From Aspergillus flavus (lineage: Eukaryota; Ascomycota; Eurotiomycetes; Eurotiales; Aspergillaceae): a stretch of DNA of 64,000 bases. Shown piece after piece: positions 24,141-35,836 of this stretch. Position 1 is the stretch's first letter. Every line of letters begins with the position of its first letter. The position numbers were made by a program, and so were the translations under genes. The notes under the pieces are model-generated. The model did not search any database. It saw only the letters and a list, made by a program, of their open reading frames with translations, and was not told the DNA's origin. The stretch is from NCBI RefSeq assembly GCF_009017415.1, contig NC_092406.1, positions 6,138,001 to 6,202,000 of the forward strand. Reading direction: 5' to 3'.

Positions 24141-25064
24141 ATGGATAACACTCTCGTCCAAGTCACAGAAGAACTCACCACCGACGACGAAGACAACGAA
24201 CAAACAACCTCATTTGGCATTCATACCGAGAAAGCAGGCGAAGAAAGTGGCTACCACACCCGAAACGATCCCAAGGCTCCCGAGCAGCGTCGAACAATAA
24301 CGGCCTACCATGGAAGCGTCGACGTCCAGGGAGAATCACTCGCGATTATACATGGGGAACTGAGCCCTGAATCGGAACTTTATGCAACCCTCCTCGTTTT
24401 CGAATTCCGGTTCGATGGAGTCAAGTGGAAGAATAGGATTCCATGGGTTCAAATTTCATTGGAATTCCGCAGCTCTACCCTTGAGGCTGCTGGACCTGTT
24501 GTCCATGCAATCAGCCCCCAGGGGACGTATTCTCTTTGCCCGGTCGATCAGGACGAGGCTTGCCAGCGAGAGGGTCAGATTCAAGCCGGGGCTGAGCAGA
24601 TGGGGGTCAGCATGGGGGCGTCTTATGGATGGTCCAAGACGACCAATCGCACCACGACCAATAGTACCAAAATCAAGGGTTTCAAAACCTGTGACGTGTA
24701 CGGGAATTCGACTGGCGTCAGTTGGACTTTGGAGGAGAACCAAGCCACCAAGACAGGTGTCCCCACTTATTTACGAACTGCAGTTTGCCTAGAAAGGCAA
24801 CAGGAGTCTAAATTCGAAGCGAACGTCAAGGTGGAATATGTGATTGACGGAAAGAGCTGGAAGGAGCGGTTTTTCGGAGCTACAGATCCTAATGATCCGA
24901 TATTGTATAACCCAAAGCGAGCTCCAACAAACATGCTACAGCTGGTTTATGATATTGACGATTTGGAATCTGTCCAACTGGAAGAGATCTTTGACGCTTC
25001 TATCCACACCACACTGCAAAATAGGGTAAAGGCGCATGCATCGCCAAATTACAAGGGCGACTAA
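24141..25064 (+). CDS. 307-residue beta-rich fungal protein of unknown function, next to an ANK-subtilase
   Basis: A single exon starting ATGGATAAC. There is no signal peptide or membrane helix, and the N-terminus is acidic and probably disordered. The core alternates in the manner of beta strands (LYATLLVFEFRFDGVKW, IPWVQISLEF). A Gly/Ser/Thr-rich stretch at about residues 154-176 (MGVSMGASYGWSKTT then NRTTTNSTK) has strand-like alternation. A late motif (NDPILYNPKRAPTNM) resembles what I recall from an uncharacterised fungal family. The gene sits 386 bp upstream of a same-strand protease gene and is divergent from the NLR. Inference: an executor, substrate or inhibitor partner of the protease. 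It is not recognisably a gasdermin, and the function is unknown. Confidence 0.7.
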   Translation: MDNTLVQVTEELTTDDEDNEQTTSFGIHTEKAGEESGYHTRNDPKAPEQRRTITAYHGSVDVQGESLAIIHGELSPESELYATLLVFEFRFDGVKWKNRIPWVQISLEFRSSTLEAAGPVVHAISPQGTYSLCPVDQDEACQREGQIQAGAEQMGVSMGASYGWSKTTNRTTTNSTKIKGFKTCDVYGNSTGVSWTLEENQATKTGVPTYLRTAVCLERQQESKFEANVKVEYVIDGKSWKERFFGATDPNDPILYNPKRAPTNMLQLVYDIDDLESVQLEEIFDASIHTTLQNRVKAHASPNYKGD

Positions 25065-25450
25065 CCATACTTTTGAACTGGTGGAGATATAGAGAAAGAT
25101 TTTGGTGAACTCTTTCGTAGATTACTATAGGATGAACTGAGTCTACGTGGTAGAACTCCGCGCTGTCTGCGCTGTCTATTGACAACCCCTGTAGGTATGC
25201 AGCCACTGTCACAATAATGCAGAGTCCCATCACACTTGCTGTACTTAGTACTTGCTCACCCCGCCCAACATTGACCCATACTCCAACCCCACCGGGCAAG
25301 GCTAGCGAGTGACTTGTAATTAATGTTACGACTTGTAACGTCCGTGGCACTACTAGTACAATTATTCCAGCCTATCTCACCTAGTCCAAGTAAGTAGTTT
25401 ACACTATTGACGAACTCCGTACTTCAAAGTTCAGACAAAAGTTATATTAA

Positions 25451-28400
25451 ATGGCTAAACGGTTCAGAAGACGAAGGACCGACGTGGACCAAGGCGAAAG
25501 TGATGGAGAGGGCACATTCCCAAGCATTACTCCCGAGATCTCACTAAAGACCGTGCTGGATGATGTTTTACTGAAATTGGAAGACAAGAATGGATGGCAG
25601 ACAGTCTCACCAGAAACGAGACAGTATTTGGCCACGCAGGTTGACGCCGGAAAGAGCACTGCACTGCATCTAATTGTCAAACACCAGGACAAGAAAACAG
25701 CTAAGAAGGTCCGACCTTTGATTCAGTATCTGGCCCAGGAGCATGGCCAGATATTGTGTCAGCGGGATAATAACAACGACACCCCTCTTCATATAGCCAT
25801 CCGTGACCAGAATGACCGAATGGTCTACCGTGTTCTGCAAGCATTTGATAACCTTGATGAAGCTCTTGCGCATGCAAATGATTCGGGAAAGAATTGCATA
25901 CATCTTGCCATTGAGAAGAAAAGCAGAGACTTGTGGGCCTTGGTGGAAAGCGCATCAGCGGGGACACTTAGTGCTAAAGATAACAATGGCAATACACCTC
26001 TCCATCTGGCAGTGGACTACGAGCGACTTGATCATGAAGATCTTCATCTCATCGTGGAGACCATTGTCAACAAAAGCGACCCGGTTATGCGCAAAGAGAA
26101 AAATGGCGACTTTAACAATTTCTTCATTAACAACAAATGCGAACAAATGTCACCTTACGTGTACCATCTGTGGACACGGAACCGAGCCCTGAAGCTGTCC
26201 GGGGATATAGCCGAGAAAGATGGTGAAAGAGCGCGCAATGCTATGCGAGAATTAAGAAATATCCAGGAGGCAAAACCGCAGATGAATGAAACACAAAAGC
26301 GAATCACTCCCGGGGTTTCCCAGATTCAACCGGCATTTCAGAAGGGTCCGGGGCAACTGAAAAAGGGCCAAGGAAGCGTCGAGTTAAATGAAAAACTGCT
26401 AGAAGGAAGAGAGTCTCAGGTAGACCCCGAACAGTCGACTACCCAACTTGAAAATTCAATATCTGCCCAAGGAAAGCAACGTAACAAAGATATCGAGTCT
26501 GCGTGGATCCAACGATTTCTCAAAATGCACTACTTGAGGGAACGGGGGCACGATGCCGCTCTAGAAATCTTGCAAGGGCGAAATACCTTGGCCAGTATGT
26601 CGTCATCTTGTGTGTGTTAGACTGTTTGACTGACATCGCAAACTAGACAAGGAGATATACCTTGACTTGAGTAATAAGTCCAACGTTTCTGTTGAGCAGA
26701 TATGCCAACAAACGATACAGACATTGGAGTTTGAGGATATCTTACAATATGTGCACATCCCTAAATTCAAACCAAGCCAGCCTCCCCAAAGGCGGTCAAA
26801 TAAAAGGCTCCCCAAAAGGTCACTAGAAGATATTGAACGAATTTTCCAAAGCGAGAAACTGGAAGGTGTCAAAACGATTCTCAAGATCGTCGTAGAGGAC
26901 CTGGAGGAGCCACCCCACACCGACACGGCGATTGAAAGATTTCTCAAGCCCAAAGGCGTGGAAACTTGGGACTGGAAAAAGGTAGATATATGCCCAGAAG
27001 TCATTCAACAAGCTGCCCCAACGGTGAGGCATCTTAACCTGTACTGGAGTGGACGCAATGCGGTACTCCGTGGTTGGAGTGAACAAGAAGGGCTTCGGCG
27101 ATTAAAGCAGCTTGAAAAAATCACACTGCATGTACTCCCCGTACGTTGTCCTTCTCCAGCTTGTAGGATCTGAAACTTAACAACAGACCCAGTCGCGGGA
27201 ATCGAAAGCACGGATTGAAATCAACCTGAGTGCTTTCGAAAGACGAATTCGGCGGCTATTTATCAGCGACCGGGCGGAGGAAGTGGCTCACAACGAGTAT
27301 TTTGTCGATGATCTCAAGATAGCATTGAAAGAGAGCATCAGCGAGAGTATTCTTGACGAACACAGACAGCGGGGGGTGGTTGGTATAGGAAAGGCCATTA
27401 TCGAAGCTACGTACCAGAGAATTACCAAAGTACTGATCCCGGAGATGTCAAAGTATATCGCGCAAGGCATGGTTCAACACTTTGAAGAGATTGCTCCCTC
27501 AACAGAGGAAAGTGACGAGAATTTGGTCGACTGCGCAGCTATTATGAAAATGACTGAGCCATTCGTTGTGACCTTTATTGGCGAAATGTTTGATAAGCTC
27601 CAGCGCCAAATTGAAAAGCTTCAAGATATTGACAGCCATCCGGGCAGAACAAAAGAGGCTGTGGAGAAAAAGATTGAATACATAATCAGAGAGCAGATAC
27701 TGAAGGATTCCTTGAAGATTAAGGAGCTCAGTTACCAACTTGGTCGAGGCTTGTCAAACCAGCTCCGAGCCCTAAAGGTGGCATTTGACCACAAGCTCAG
27801 TGAAGATGCTAATCAGGAAACTAGTGCATTGTCAATCAGCAGTCCCAAGAAAAAACAGACCCAGAAATGGACAGAATGCATGAAATCGTTCAACCAGACA
27901 CTCTTTACCGCTCTAGAAAATGATTCAGATATTGAACATCAGATCCACAAGAGAGGAGAGCCCATAGTGGTCGCCGTCATTGACGACGGAGTCGACATTG
28001 AACAGATGGATCTCAAAAAGTACGGGTCTATCACCGGACGAAGCTTTTGTCCACAGCCTCATGATCCGAAATTTAAGATTCCACATTACAACTCAAGTCG
28101 TGGCCATGGGACCCTTATGGCTAAGCAAATCCACCGTATTTGTCCAAAGGCAAATCTCCTGGTATTGAAGCTGGAGGATCGCGATGACCGGGAAACAAAC
28201 AAGCGCTGCATTACACCCATCAGTGCCGCAAATGTAAGACCTTGATACCCCCAGCTTATAAATCATGCTGACCTCTCATAAGGCCATACGATACGCCGTC
28301 CAGAGAAAAGTTCATATTATCAGCATGTCTTGGTCGATCCGCGCGCCGGCTGTCAATAACATCAGTGATGAATTCAACGAGCTTCGTGGCGCGTTGCAAG

Positions 28401-28933
28401 AGGCACAAAATGCAAACATACTTTTATTTTCTTCCGCCAGTGACCAAGGCCCAGATACCTATGATACCTACCCTGCTTTTGGCACTAGTGCTATATTTAA
28501 AATCGGTGGTGCCGATGTAGATGGTAACTTACACGCCCAAGTCGGTGGAGAAGATAACGTCCACTACATATTCCCTGGTGACACTTTTGAGGGTGATGAC
28601 AACAACGATGGACTTGCCAGTCGAAGTCAATGGTTCACAGGCTCATCCGTTGCGACGGCCTATGCCTCGGGCTTTGCAGCGCTCATCCTTTACTGTGCTC
28701 AGGTGCGCATCGCCCTTTCGAATGAAAATGACCGGGTGAAATGTACAGAAGCATTCAGAGCTCTAAAGACACACAGTGAGATGGAAAGGGTTTTCAGAAA
28801 TATTGGAAAAACCAAAAAATATCTTCCAGTGTGGGAGGTCTTTGGTAGATCTCATAAGTCGCATAGTGGTACCAGTGAGAGCGACTTCATCGCGAGTGTT
28901 CCTGTCAACTTGTATCCTGAACCTTATTCTTAG
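25451..28933 (+). CDS. ankyrin-repeat subtilisin-like (S8) protease
   Basis: Four exons (25451-26594, 26647-27140, 27187-28233, 28283-28933) give a preserved frame of 1,111 residues. About four ankyrin repeats lie at residues 65-230 (STALHLIVKHQDK, NDTPLHIAIRDQN, GKNCIHLAIEKKS, GNTPLHLAVDYER). A helical and LRR-like middle follows (VRHLNLYWSGRNAVLRGWSE). The C-terminal S8 domain has catalytic Asp in VAVIDDGVD (about 812), His in SSRGHGTLMA (about 850) and Ser in FTGSSVATAYASG (about 1013). The oxyanion position reads SASDQG, with Asp where Asn is usual. No signal peptide or propeptide is seen, so the enzyme is probably cytosolic. Fungal S8 proteases of this type with repeats are known partners of cell-death proteins (het-Q2 and relatives). 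The ankyrins may sense a ligand and release the protease. Confidence 0.88.
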
Positions 28934-30253
28934 ATGGCGCCATCTTCAGTCGGAAGATAATAGAGTGAAACTGGAAATCTTCTTTGTATTGTAGGCCGTG
29001 AAGGCCTGCTTGTAATACGTCCCCCTTCTGCGCCAGGAAATATATGGACGATAGTGAGAGTACCAGCAGATATCTAGCACAAGCAATATTATTGCCGCTC
29101 TCCGACCAATACGGTCAGGATCGAAATCAATCACGTTGTTGAGGACACCCCTTCATCAACTGTGGCGGGTGACCGGCCAGATCATTATAGTTCCCTTAGA
29201 GATGATCAGCATACCTGTGATGCCTCAGATATTATTGCTTTCCATGTTTCACTCTACAGCCTTCCCTCTTTCTGGTGATTTGATCGCATACCTCGTTACA
29301 TCTGTACCACCGTCCAAGCGTCCCTAGTACTTCCCAGTACGTGCAACTCCCTTGGATAGGGTGTCTCAGTGGCATAAGAGCAAGGATATCCTACAGATGT
29401 GCTACCTCAAACCAATCGGACCATGTTCCTTGACTCTGTCAGCATCAGAAAAGTGCAGTGTGTTCTCAGGCCCTCGAGTCAGTCTAGATTCATTTATCCA
29501 TTCATTCATTACAACCTTTCATGCTCCGTATGTGCATTGATCGTCTAGCGGTCCAGGGCACTCTTCAGCCTCTGCCGGATGAGGGGTCCATCTTTCCTTA
29601 TTGCCAACATCGTTCAAATGCCCAGCTATCACACTACCCAAATGGGGTCATGATGCGGATTTGATCATGTCACCCATGGGGGGACAATTACGCCAGCAGA
29701 TTGCACAGCGTCTGAAGATGTGGTACAGGCTTATCGGCGCTGAGGTGTTAGAAAAGTATTCAATGTACTGTGAGGCTAGCGGGTAGCATGCCATTCGTAT
29801 TTATGCCTGATAGCTAGTCTGGATTTCAAATGCCACTCGGGTAACGAATGCATTGGGCTTGATCGAAATTGTCGGATAGTTCTGGACTCTACAAAGTAAC
29901 AGACAATTCGAGTCAGATTGGTGGATGAAAGTCGGCTGTGGAGTATCCAACGGTCACTAGTCTCCACGTTAACGCAGCTTTCCATATAAGTATAGAGTGT
30001 AGCTATGGTTCTACTCGTAGAGAGATTGAAGTTCGCTAAAGAAAGAATGTAAAATCCTAAGGGTTAATTCGCGCATCTTATAAAGAATGTGGACACCTGT
30101 ATTAAGAGTTACGAGCAGTTAGACTTGACATGACTTATGCAATGGCCACGTTCTTATATCAATGTCTTCTTCACCGAGCAATACAACCAGGTCATCACAA
30201 TTAAGCCACGTAATCGTACTGGAAGTTCAAATACCATCCTCACCACCGACAGA
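28934..30253. other. intergenic
   Basis: No gene is recognised. A tRNA-like A-box (CGTCTAGCGGT) near 29541 lacks a matching B box and acceptor stem. Confidence 0.4.
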
Positions 30254-31940
30254 CTAGCGAACCACAGGCGTAAAATGAAATTTCAATGGCTTCATACCCC
30301 AACTAAGATAAACCGGCATGTCCTTGTCCCAATCCACCGAAACAGGGTCCAGCTCCCAATCAAACTCCCATATAACACGGGATAACAAAAGGCGCAACTC
30401 CAATCTTGCAAGGTTCTGCCCAATACAATTCCGCGGTCCGACACTGAATACCTGCATTGCAGCGCGAGCATCATCTTCATACTCAGGATCACCCAACCAT
30501 CTTTCGGGGGTATATTTCTCAGGATCCTTGAAGTTGAGGCTCGAATTATTCGTAGCAAAATGGCACATACCAACGTGCGTGCCTCCCGGGATCCAATTTC
30601 CTGCAATATATGCCCCCTCCCTGGGGACACGGCGGGTAAACACAGCTGGCGCGGGGGGAAGTTTTCGCATAGCTTCATTAAAGCACGCCGGTAGATACTT
30701 GAGTTGGTTGACGCTGATCGCGGTAATCTCCTCTGCACTGGAGAAGGAGCTTCGAACCTCTTTGATCACCTTCGCCTTTGCTTCGGGGTTTTGGGTCAGA
30801 TAATACATAGTCGCACTAAGAGCAGTAGTGGTGGTTTCACTTCCAGCGACAATAAGTACGGCGCAGTTGCCGTCGATCTCATACCTTTCGAGATTGTGTT
30901 TCGGATCTATAAGATTCGAGGCTAGGTCGGTATAGTCGACTTTCTTGTCTATTCGACGCTGAACATTCTCAGAAGTAAGTTTCTGATGATCCCTGAATGC
31001 CTCCTGGTAGGACTTCGGGATCAGGCCCATGAAGAGTTTGAATAGTAAAGGATAGTATCCCAGCGCTTGAATAATGGCTCTGAACTTTATGGACTGAGTG
31101 ACCATGAGTATCCACGGGTGAAACCGGCCGTTCTCTAGACATTTGAAAGATTCGCCAAAGGTAAGCTCTGAAATCAGGTCAAACGTGAAGAACTGGAAAG
31201 AGTAAGCAACTACACAACCGAGATCAGAAGAGAGAAAGAGAGAGAGAGAGAGATAGATAACCCACATTGAACCACGATGTCATCTCCGGCGTAGTGCCTT
31301 TTGCTGTCGCAGCATGGAGTTGTTTGATTAACACGGAGATCTTCTGCTGTATAACGGGCTCCTGCTCCCGTAATCCAGCCTCCGAGAACCCTTTTGCAAG
31401 TAGACGGCGATACCGGCGATGAAGGTCGTGCCCTGCTTCGGCGATCGTAGGAGGAGTTCCCAAACTTTGGTATAGTGGTGTGTCTTTGCCCATCTCTGGC
31501 GCGCCCTGCCGAACGTTATATATATCGTTCCATGCCTGGCTCGAAGTGAAAATGACTTCATTGGGGGCGACTCGCACTACTGCTCCGTATTTCAGATGTG
31601 TCTGGTGGAGGAACTCAACGAGCCTGCCGGAGAGTAAGTGAGAGGTATACACTATGCGGGTCATCGCTGCCACTTTCGGTCCGGGGTATTTTGCAAGTGG
31701 ATGAAATGTAATGTTGTAGACTGCGTAGATAGCATAGTGCTAAAGAGTGAAGTTAGTGGATGCCATGCGACAGCCATCAGAATTGCTCTAGCAACACGAG
31801 ACTAGTATGAAGAGAATACGTACCAACACTACAAGTACCAATATGGTTAAGACGGTACCCCAAATTGGAATTCCATGGACTTGTTGAACAATATTGCCCA
31901 AAGCCCATGGCAGCTGGGATGATTCTGCACTCAAAGTCAT
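30254..31940 (-). CDS. cytochrome P450 monooxygenase
   Basis: Three exons: 31940-31824, 31739-31266 and 31192-30254. Exon 1 encodes a membrane anchor (IWGTVLTILVLVVL), followed by HPLAKYPGPK. Diagnostic motifs are the I-helix AGSETTTTAL, the K-helix ExxR in NEAMRKLPPAP, PERWLG, and the heme loop FSVGPRNCIGQNLA with its Cys ligand. The phrase WFN-FFTFDLISELTFGES across the second intron and the overall pattern resemble the isotrichodermin C-15 hydroxylase-like group. It would be an ER-anchored oxidase of a lipophilic substrate, perhaps in secondary metabolism. The second intron (31265-31193) contains a (GA)n microsatellite at about 31228-31253. It is over 20 kb from the PKS, so a joint pathway is not established. 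Confidence 0.92.
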
Positions 31941-33129
31941 CTTCCTGGATTGATCAATAGAGAAAATCTAGAGAATGTGACATGAGTGACCATCGCTAAG
32001 TTGAGCAGCATCTGGCCTGCATGTGAGTACTTATACATTCGCCATGTGCAACCGTAAGCTCGCTCTGGACTTAAGCCATGTTGATTCTGTACATGCATCC
32101 TGCGGTATAACAAGGGTGCCGGCGTCGGCTTATGCATCGATAATCCTTCAATAGGGACCATGGGATCCATAAAGTGCGCGGCTTGGCGGTGTTACAGTTC
32201 GGATGAGCAGGAAGGACTAAACTGGGGATACCTTGGATGCGTCCATTCAAGTGCCAATGTAATCCTAATCCCCGGACTATTGCGGGGAGCTGATAGTTTT
32301 GTACACCAGTCTGGGGTTATGTAAGACTCCAGGTAGCCCTACTGTAGGTTTACGGTTCAGCCCCGATGTTATCTATGTCGATTTCAAGACCGTCTGGTAA
32401 GTACTACTGAAACAATTTGATGCACCACATGAGGCTATAGCTGCTAATAGCATCACAAAATCGTAGCTGGGAGGCCAGTCTAGGTAAGGATTCAGCGCCC
32501 CACTTATATAATAACAAGATGGGCGACTGAGCATATGTTAGGAGAGTAACACAAAATTGCAGTAGGTATAGTCCTGTATCTGATCAAGAATCAGCCCTGA
32601 TCGGTGGTAGATAGTTGCATTGTCAGCAGCTGCTCGGTTAATATAACCCGAGTCTGGTTGTGGCTATAAAGAACGGGCAGTGCCGGGTATTCTCCGGAGG
32701 ATGCGGTTTGAAACCGCTACTGCTGGAATGCAGGGATGAGAATCCGCACGAGGTTAGAGGCCGAGGTGGTGGAGCCGAACACGGTGTGAGTTCAGGTTAA
32801 TATATGGCCTGCGCTCCAGACTGGCCTTGAGGGTCCACAAGGTGCGTCCACGTAGACCATGGTGGGGCGTCCTAAGATAATGGTGTATAGGCAATGATAC
32901 CCGTGCCATATCCCACCATTAAAGGATATTCGCCTGCGCAGGGATTAATTCTTTGATTCTCACGGAGATTGGGCTACCTGCATATTCTAGTTAGTTACTA
33001 ACTCCTGTGCCCTTCGGAAATCCCGAGCCAGAAGACACTTTTTCCATACACAAAACCAGGGGTACCTCGCATCGTGCTGTGCAATTTCTTCCGCCCATTT
33101 CTGAGTAATACATTGGATTTCATACGACG
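31941..33129. other. intergenic, divergent promoter of P450 and transporter genes
   Basis: No coding frame longer than about 80 codons is convincing. The region separates two divergently transcribed genes and so holds both promoters. Confidence 0.4.
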
Positions 33130-34892
33130 ATGGAGAAACGAGATATTGAGCCCCGGGTCGCAGAGTCCTTGAGCAGCGACTTTGATCCAGCCTTGGAGAA
33201 AAAGTTGCTACGGAAATTGGACTGGCGGATCATCCCTGCGCTATGGTTTCTATTCCTCGTGTCGTTCATGGACCGATCGAATATCGGGTGAGCTATTTGC
33301 TCCTGCTTCAACCATTTGCTATTCCAAAGCTAACATTGGGTATTTCACCTAAGAAATGCCAAAATCGCTGGAATGGTCAAAGAGCTGCATATGGTCGGAA
33401 ATGATTACAATGTCGCCGTTACAATGTTCACTGTCGCATACGTGATCTTCGGAGTGCCCGCCAATCTACTGGTGAAGAAATTCGGTCCTAGAATGCTGGT
33501 TCTTTACATGTTCACTTGGGGTGAGGCCGCATTTCTTTGCTTCAACTGGGAGTGTGCTAATGGGAGATCGTTCGGTAGGGCTATTTGTGATGGGTCAGGG
33601 CTTGACCAAGACTGCGACAGGGCTGATCGCGTGCCGATTTTTCATGGGGATGTGTGAAGCAGGGTTTGTTCCTGGTTCGTAGCTCCTTCGATGCAATCCC
33701 TCAGATGAATAAATACTGATAAAGAGTCATGCTTAGGCTGCGCATATTTGATCGGGAGCTACTATAAGCGGGATGAGTTTCTGCGCCGCTATGCGATTTT
33801 CTTCAGTGCCAATATGGCAGCCGGCGCAATCAATGGGGTTAGTCAAGTTGATAATACTTGCTTGGATCGCTGCTCACTCGATATATAGCTTTTCTCGAGT
33901 CTCTTGACGGGGTTGAAGCTCAGCGGATACGCAGGGTGGCGATGGTAGGCTCTCTTCTCTCGCTGAATATTCTCGTCTGACTTTCTAGGCTCTTCTTGAT
34001 CGAAGCCATCATTACCATGGGTATTAGCATCGTTTGCTATTGGATTGTCGTACCTTTCCCAGAAGACGCGAATTTCCTGACGCCCGAGGAGAAGGCGTTG
34101 CTGCTGGCTCGCCTGGAGGCCGATGGTGGTGGCGTCCGCAACGACCCCATTTCGTTCAAACGGGTACTCAGTATGGCGGCCGACTGGAAGATATGGATCT
34201 GGTAAGCCCTATTTGTCTCTCGCTGTGCTTCCATGCGTCGACCCGCTGATCAGTGCAACAGTGTCCTGGCCTACATCGGTGCCGAAGAAAGCGCCAGTTC
34301 TCTCGTAGCATTCCAGCCCACCATCCTCAAGGACCTTGGCTGGACCGCCCGCTCCGCTCAGGCGCACGGCATTCCTATCTATGCGGTCGCATTTGTGTTG
34401 ACGCTGTCCAGTGCCTGGTTGAGTGATCATCTACGACACCGCTTCCTATTCACTCTTTTCGGCTCGGTTTTGATCATTATTGGTTGGAGTGTCCAGCTGG
34501 CGCACTATCTGCCAGCGGGTGTCCGCTATATGGGCATGTTCTTTGTGGCTTCCGGTGCTTTCATCATGATGTCAATCACGGTGGTATGGTTGTGTGTTAA
34601 CCTCGGCAAAGGAGTAAAGCGCAGCGTGGGTATGGGCCTGCTTCCAGCATTTGGCAATTGCGGTGCCTTTGTGTCCGGGAACGTGTTTATCACCAGCCAG
34701 TCCCCCAAATACCCGGTGGGATTCGGCGTTGGGTTAGGATTTGCAGTCATGGCCGGAGTGGCGAGCACGGTGTACTATTTCGGGTTGCGCGCAGAGAACC
34801 GCCGTCGCGCCAGCCAGCCCGAGAAGGAGTGGACTCCGGAAAGTGTTCAGGATCTCGGAGATGCGCACCCAGACTTTCGGTTTCAGCTGTAG
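33130..34892 (+). CDS. MFS transporter, DAL5/TNA1-type anion:cation symporter
   Basis: Seven exons with introns at 33288-33353, 33521-33578, 33675-33736, 33838-33888, 33945-33988 and 34202-34261 give a 473-residue protein with all phases consistent. The first helix reads DWRIIPALWFLFLVSFMDRSNIG, then GVPANLLVKKFGPRM in the loop 2-3 region and GLIACRFFMGMCEAGFVPG in TM4-5, with about 12 membrane segments overall. This is the pattern of allantoate/nicotinate/vitamin permeases of the plasma membrane. The substrate cannot be read from sequence; a thiamine-diphosphate enzyme gene lies 2.7 kb downstream. Confidence 0.9.
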
Positions 34893-35064
34893 GAGATGCT
34901 GGATCGTATGAGGGCGCATTGTGCCGATACTGACCGGCGCTAATGTGCTGCTTTCATTTAATTTAATCTACAATACGGGATATTCAATTAATGATTACGT
35001 ATCTATCTTTACAGCGTAGTGATTGGTGTGTAGCACAATTTGTTTAGTCTCACATTAGCCCTTA

Positions 35065-35571
35065 GTGCGGATTTCCCATGCAAGCCTCGCAAGCCTTGCC
35101 ATTTGCTTAGCCATAACAAGGTTTGACCGAGCTCAGGGAATAGCAAATAACAGCCCTAATTGGTCCGGGGAATCGATCGAGATCCCACCGGGGTGGATCC
35201 TTTCCACTAGGAACGGACCGGATACCAAACTAAAGACAACGACCCATGCCGGTGCTCCTGCGCATAAGACCGTTCTCGATGTACAGCACGGCTCCAGTCC
35301 GGTTGACAGTGACACCATGAATCATGTCCAACCCCCTACTCAAGTACAGATGTGGATAATTTCTGGTGTTTGCAGTGGGAGAGTGGGTTATGACCAGTGT
35401 GCCAAGAACCGCAACTTCCTACCAGTGGAAATTCTTGTCATCAATCACCACGGACCAATTCTGCCCGAGGACCATATGTGCAGGGATCAGACATACCAAC
35501 CATCGACGGAGCTGGAGGTCATATTGGGCTCTCGGTTAGTGGATCCTGCAGCATGGTTTTCCTGCGAATAA
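35065..35571 (+). CDS. possible small secreted protein ORF lacking an ATG
   Basis: A 168-codon open frame whose first possible start is GTG. The N-terminus is signal-peptide-like (hydrophobic ASLASLAICLAI, then FDRAQG). The body contains several Cys (SGVCSGRVGYDQC, DHMCRD, WFSCE) and a polar, Pro-rich middle. An in-frame TAG lies just upstream and no in-frame ATG exists at the N-terminus. Either an upstream exon is missed, the start has mutated, or the ORF is a chance frame. Small secreted cysteine-containing proteins are common in fungi, but I do not recognise this one. Confidence 0.3.
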   Translation: MRISHASLASLAICLAITRFDRAQGIANNSPNWSGESIEIPPGWILSTRNGPDTKLKTTTHAGAPAHKTVLDVQHGSSPVDSDTMNHVQPPTQVQMWIISGVCSGRVGYDQCAKNRNFLPVEILVINHHGPILPEDHMCRDQTYQPSTELEVILGSRLVDPAAWFSCE

Positions 35572-35836
35572 GCCCAGCGAGTGTACAGGGTGCGGCCAGG
35601 CCTAGCACCAGTGTATTGCTAGGTACTGTAGTACTGCGTATAAGGAGCAGAAATCCTTCCACGAGACTCGGATCATGATCGTTTTTGAGACTTTTTCCGT
35701 CCAGCCGGCTGACGATTACATTCCCTAAGTCCCCTTTCACTCTCGTTTCTTTCATTTTCTTTTTGTCTGATGATCTGTTTCTATTCGTTCGTCCATTCTC
35801 TGTGTAGGGTACCGTGGCAGTTGTACGAGGGAAGCC

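Noticed and set aside
24141..25064. Calling the 307-residue protein a gasdermin
   Set aside because: The context is suggestive, but I cannot see a gasdermin N-terminal pattern; left as unknown.
29530..29590. tRNA-like sequence with an A-box motif
   Set aside because: No matching acceptor stem or B box; does not fold as a cloverleaf.
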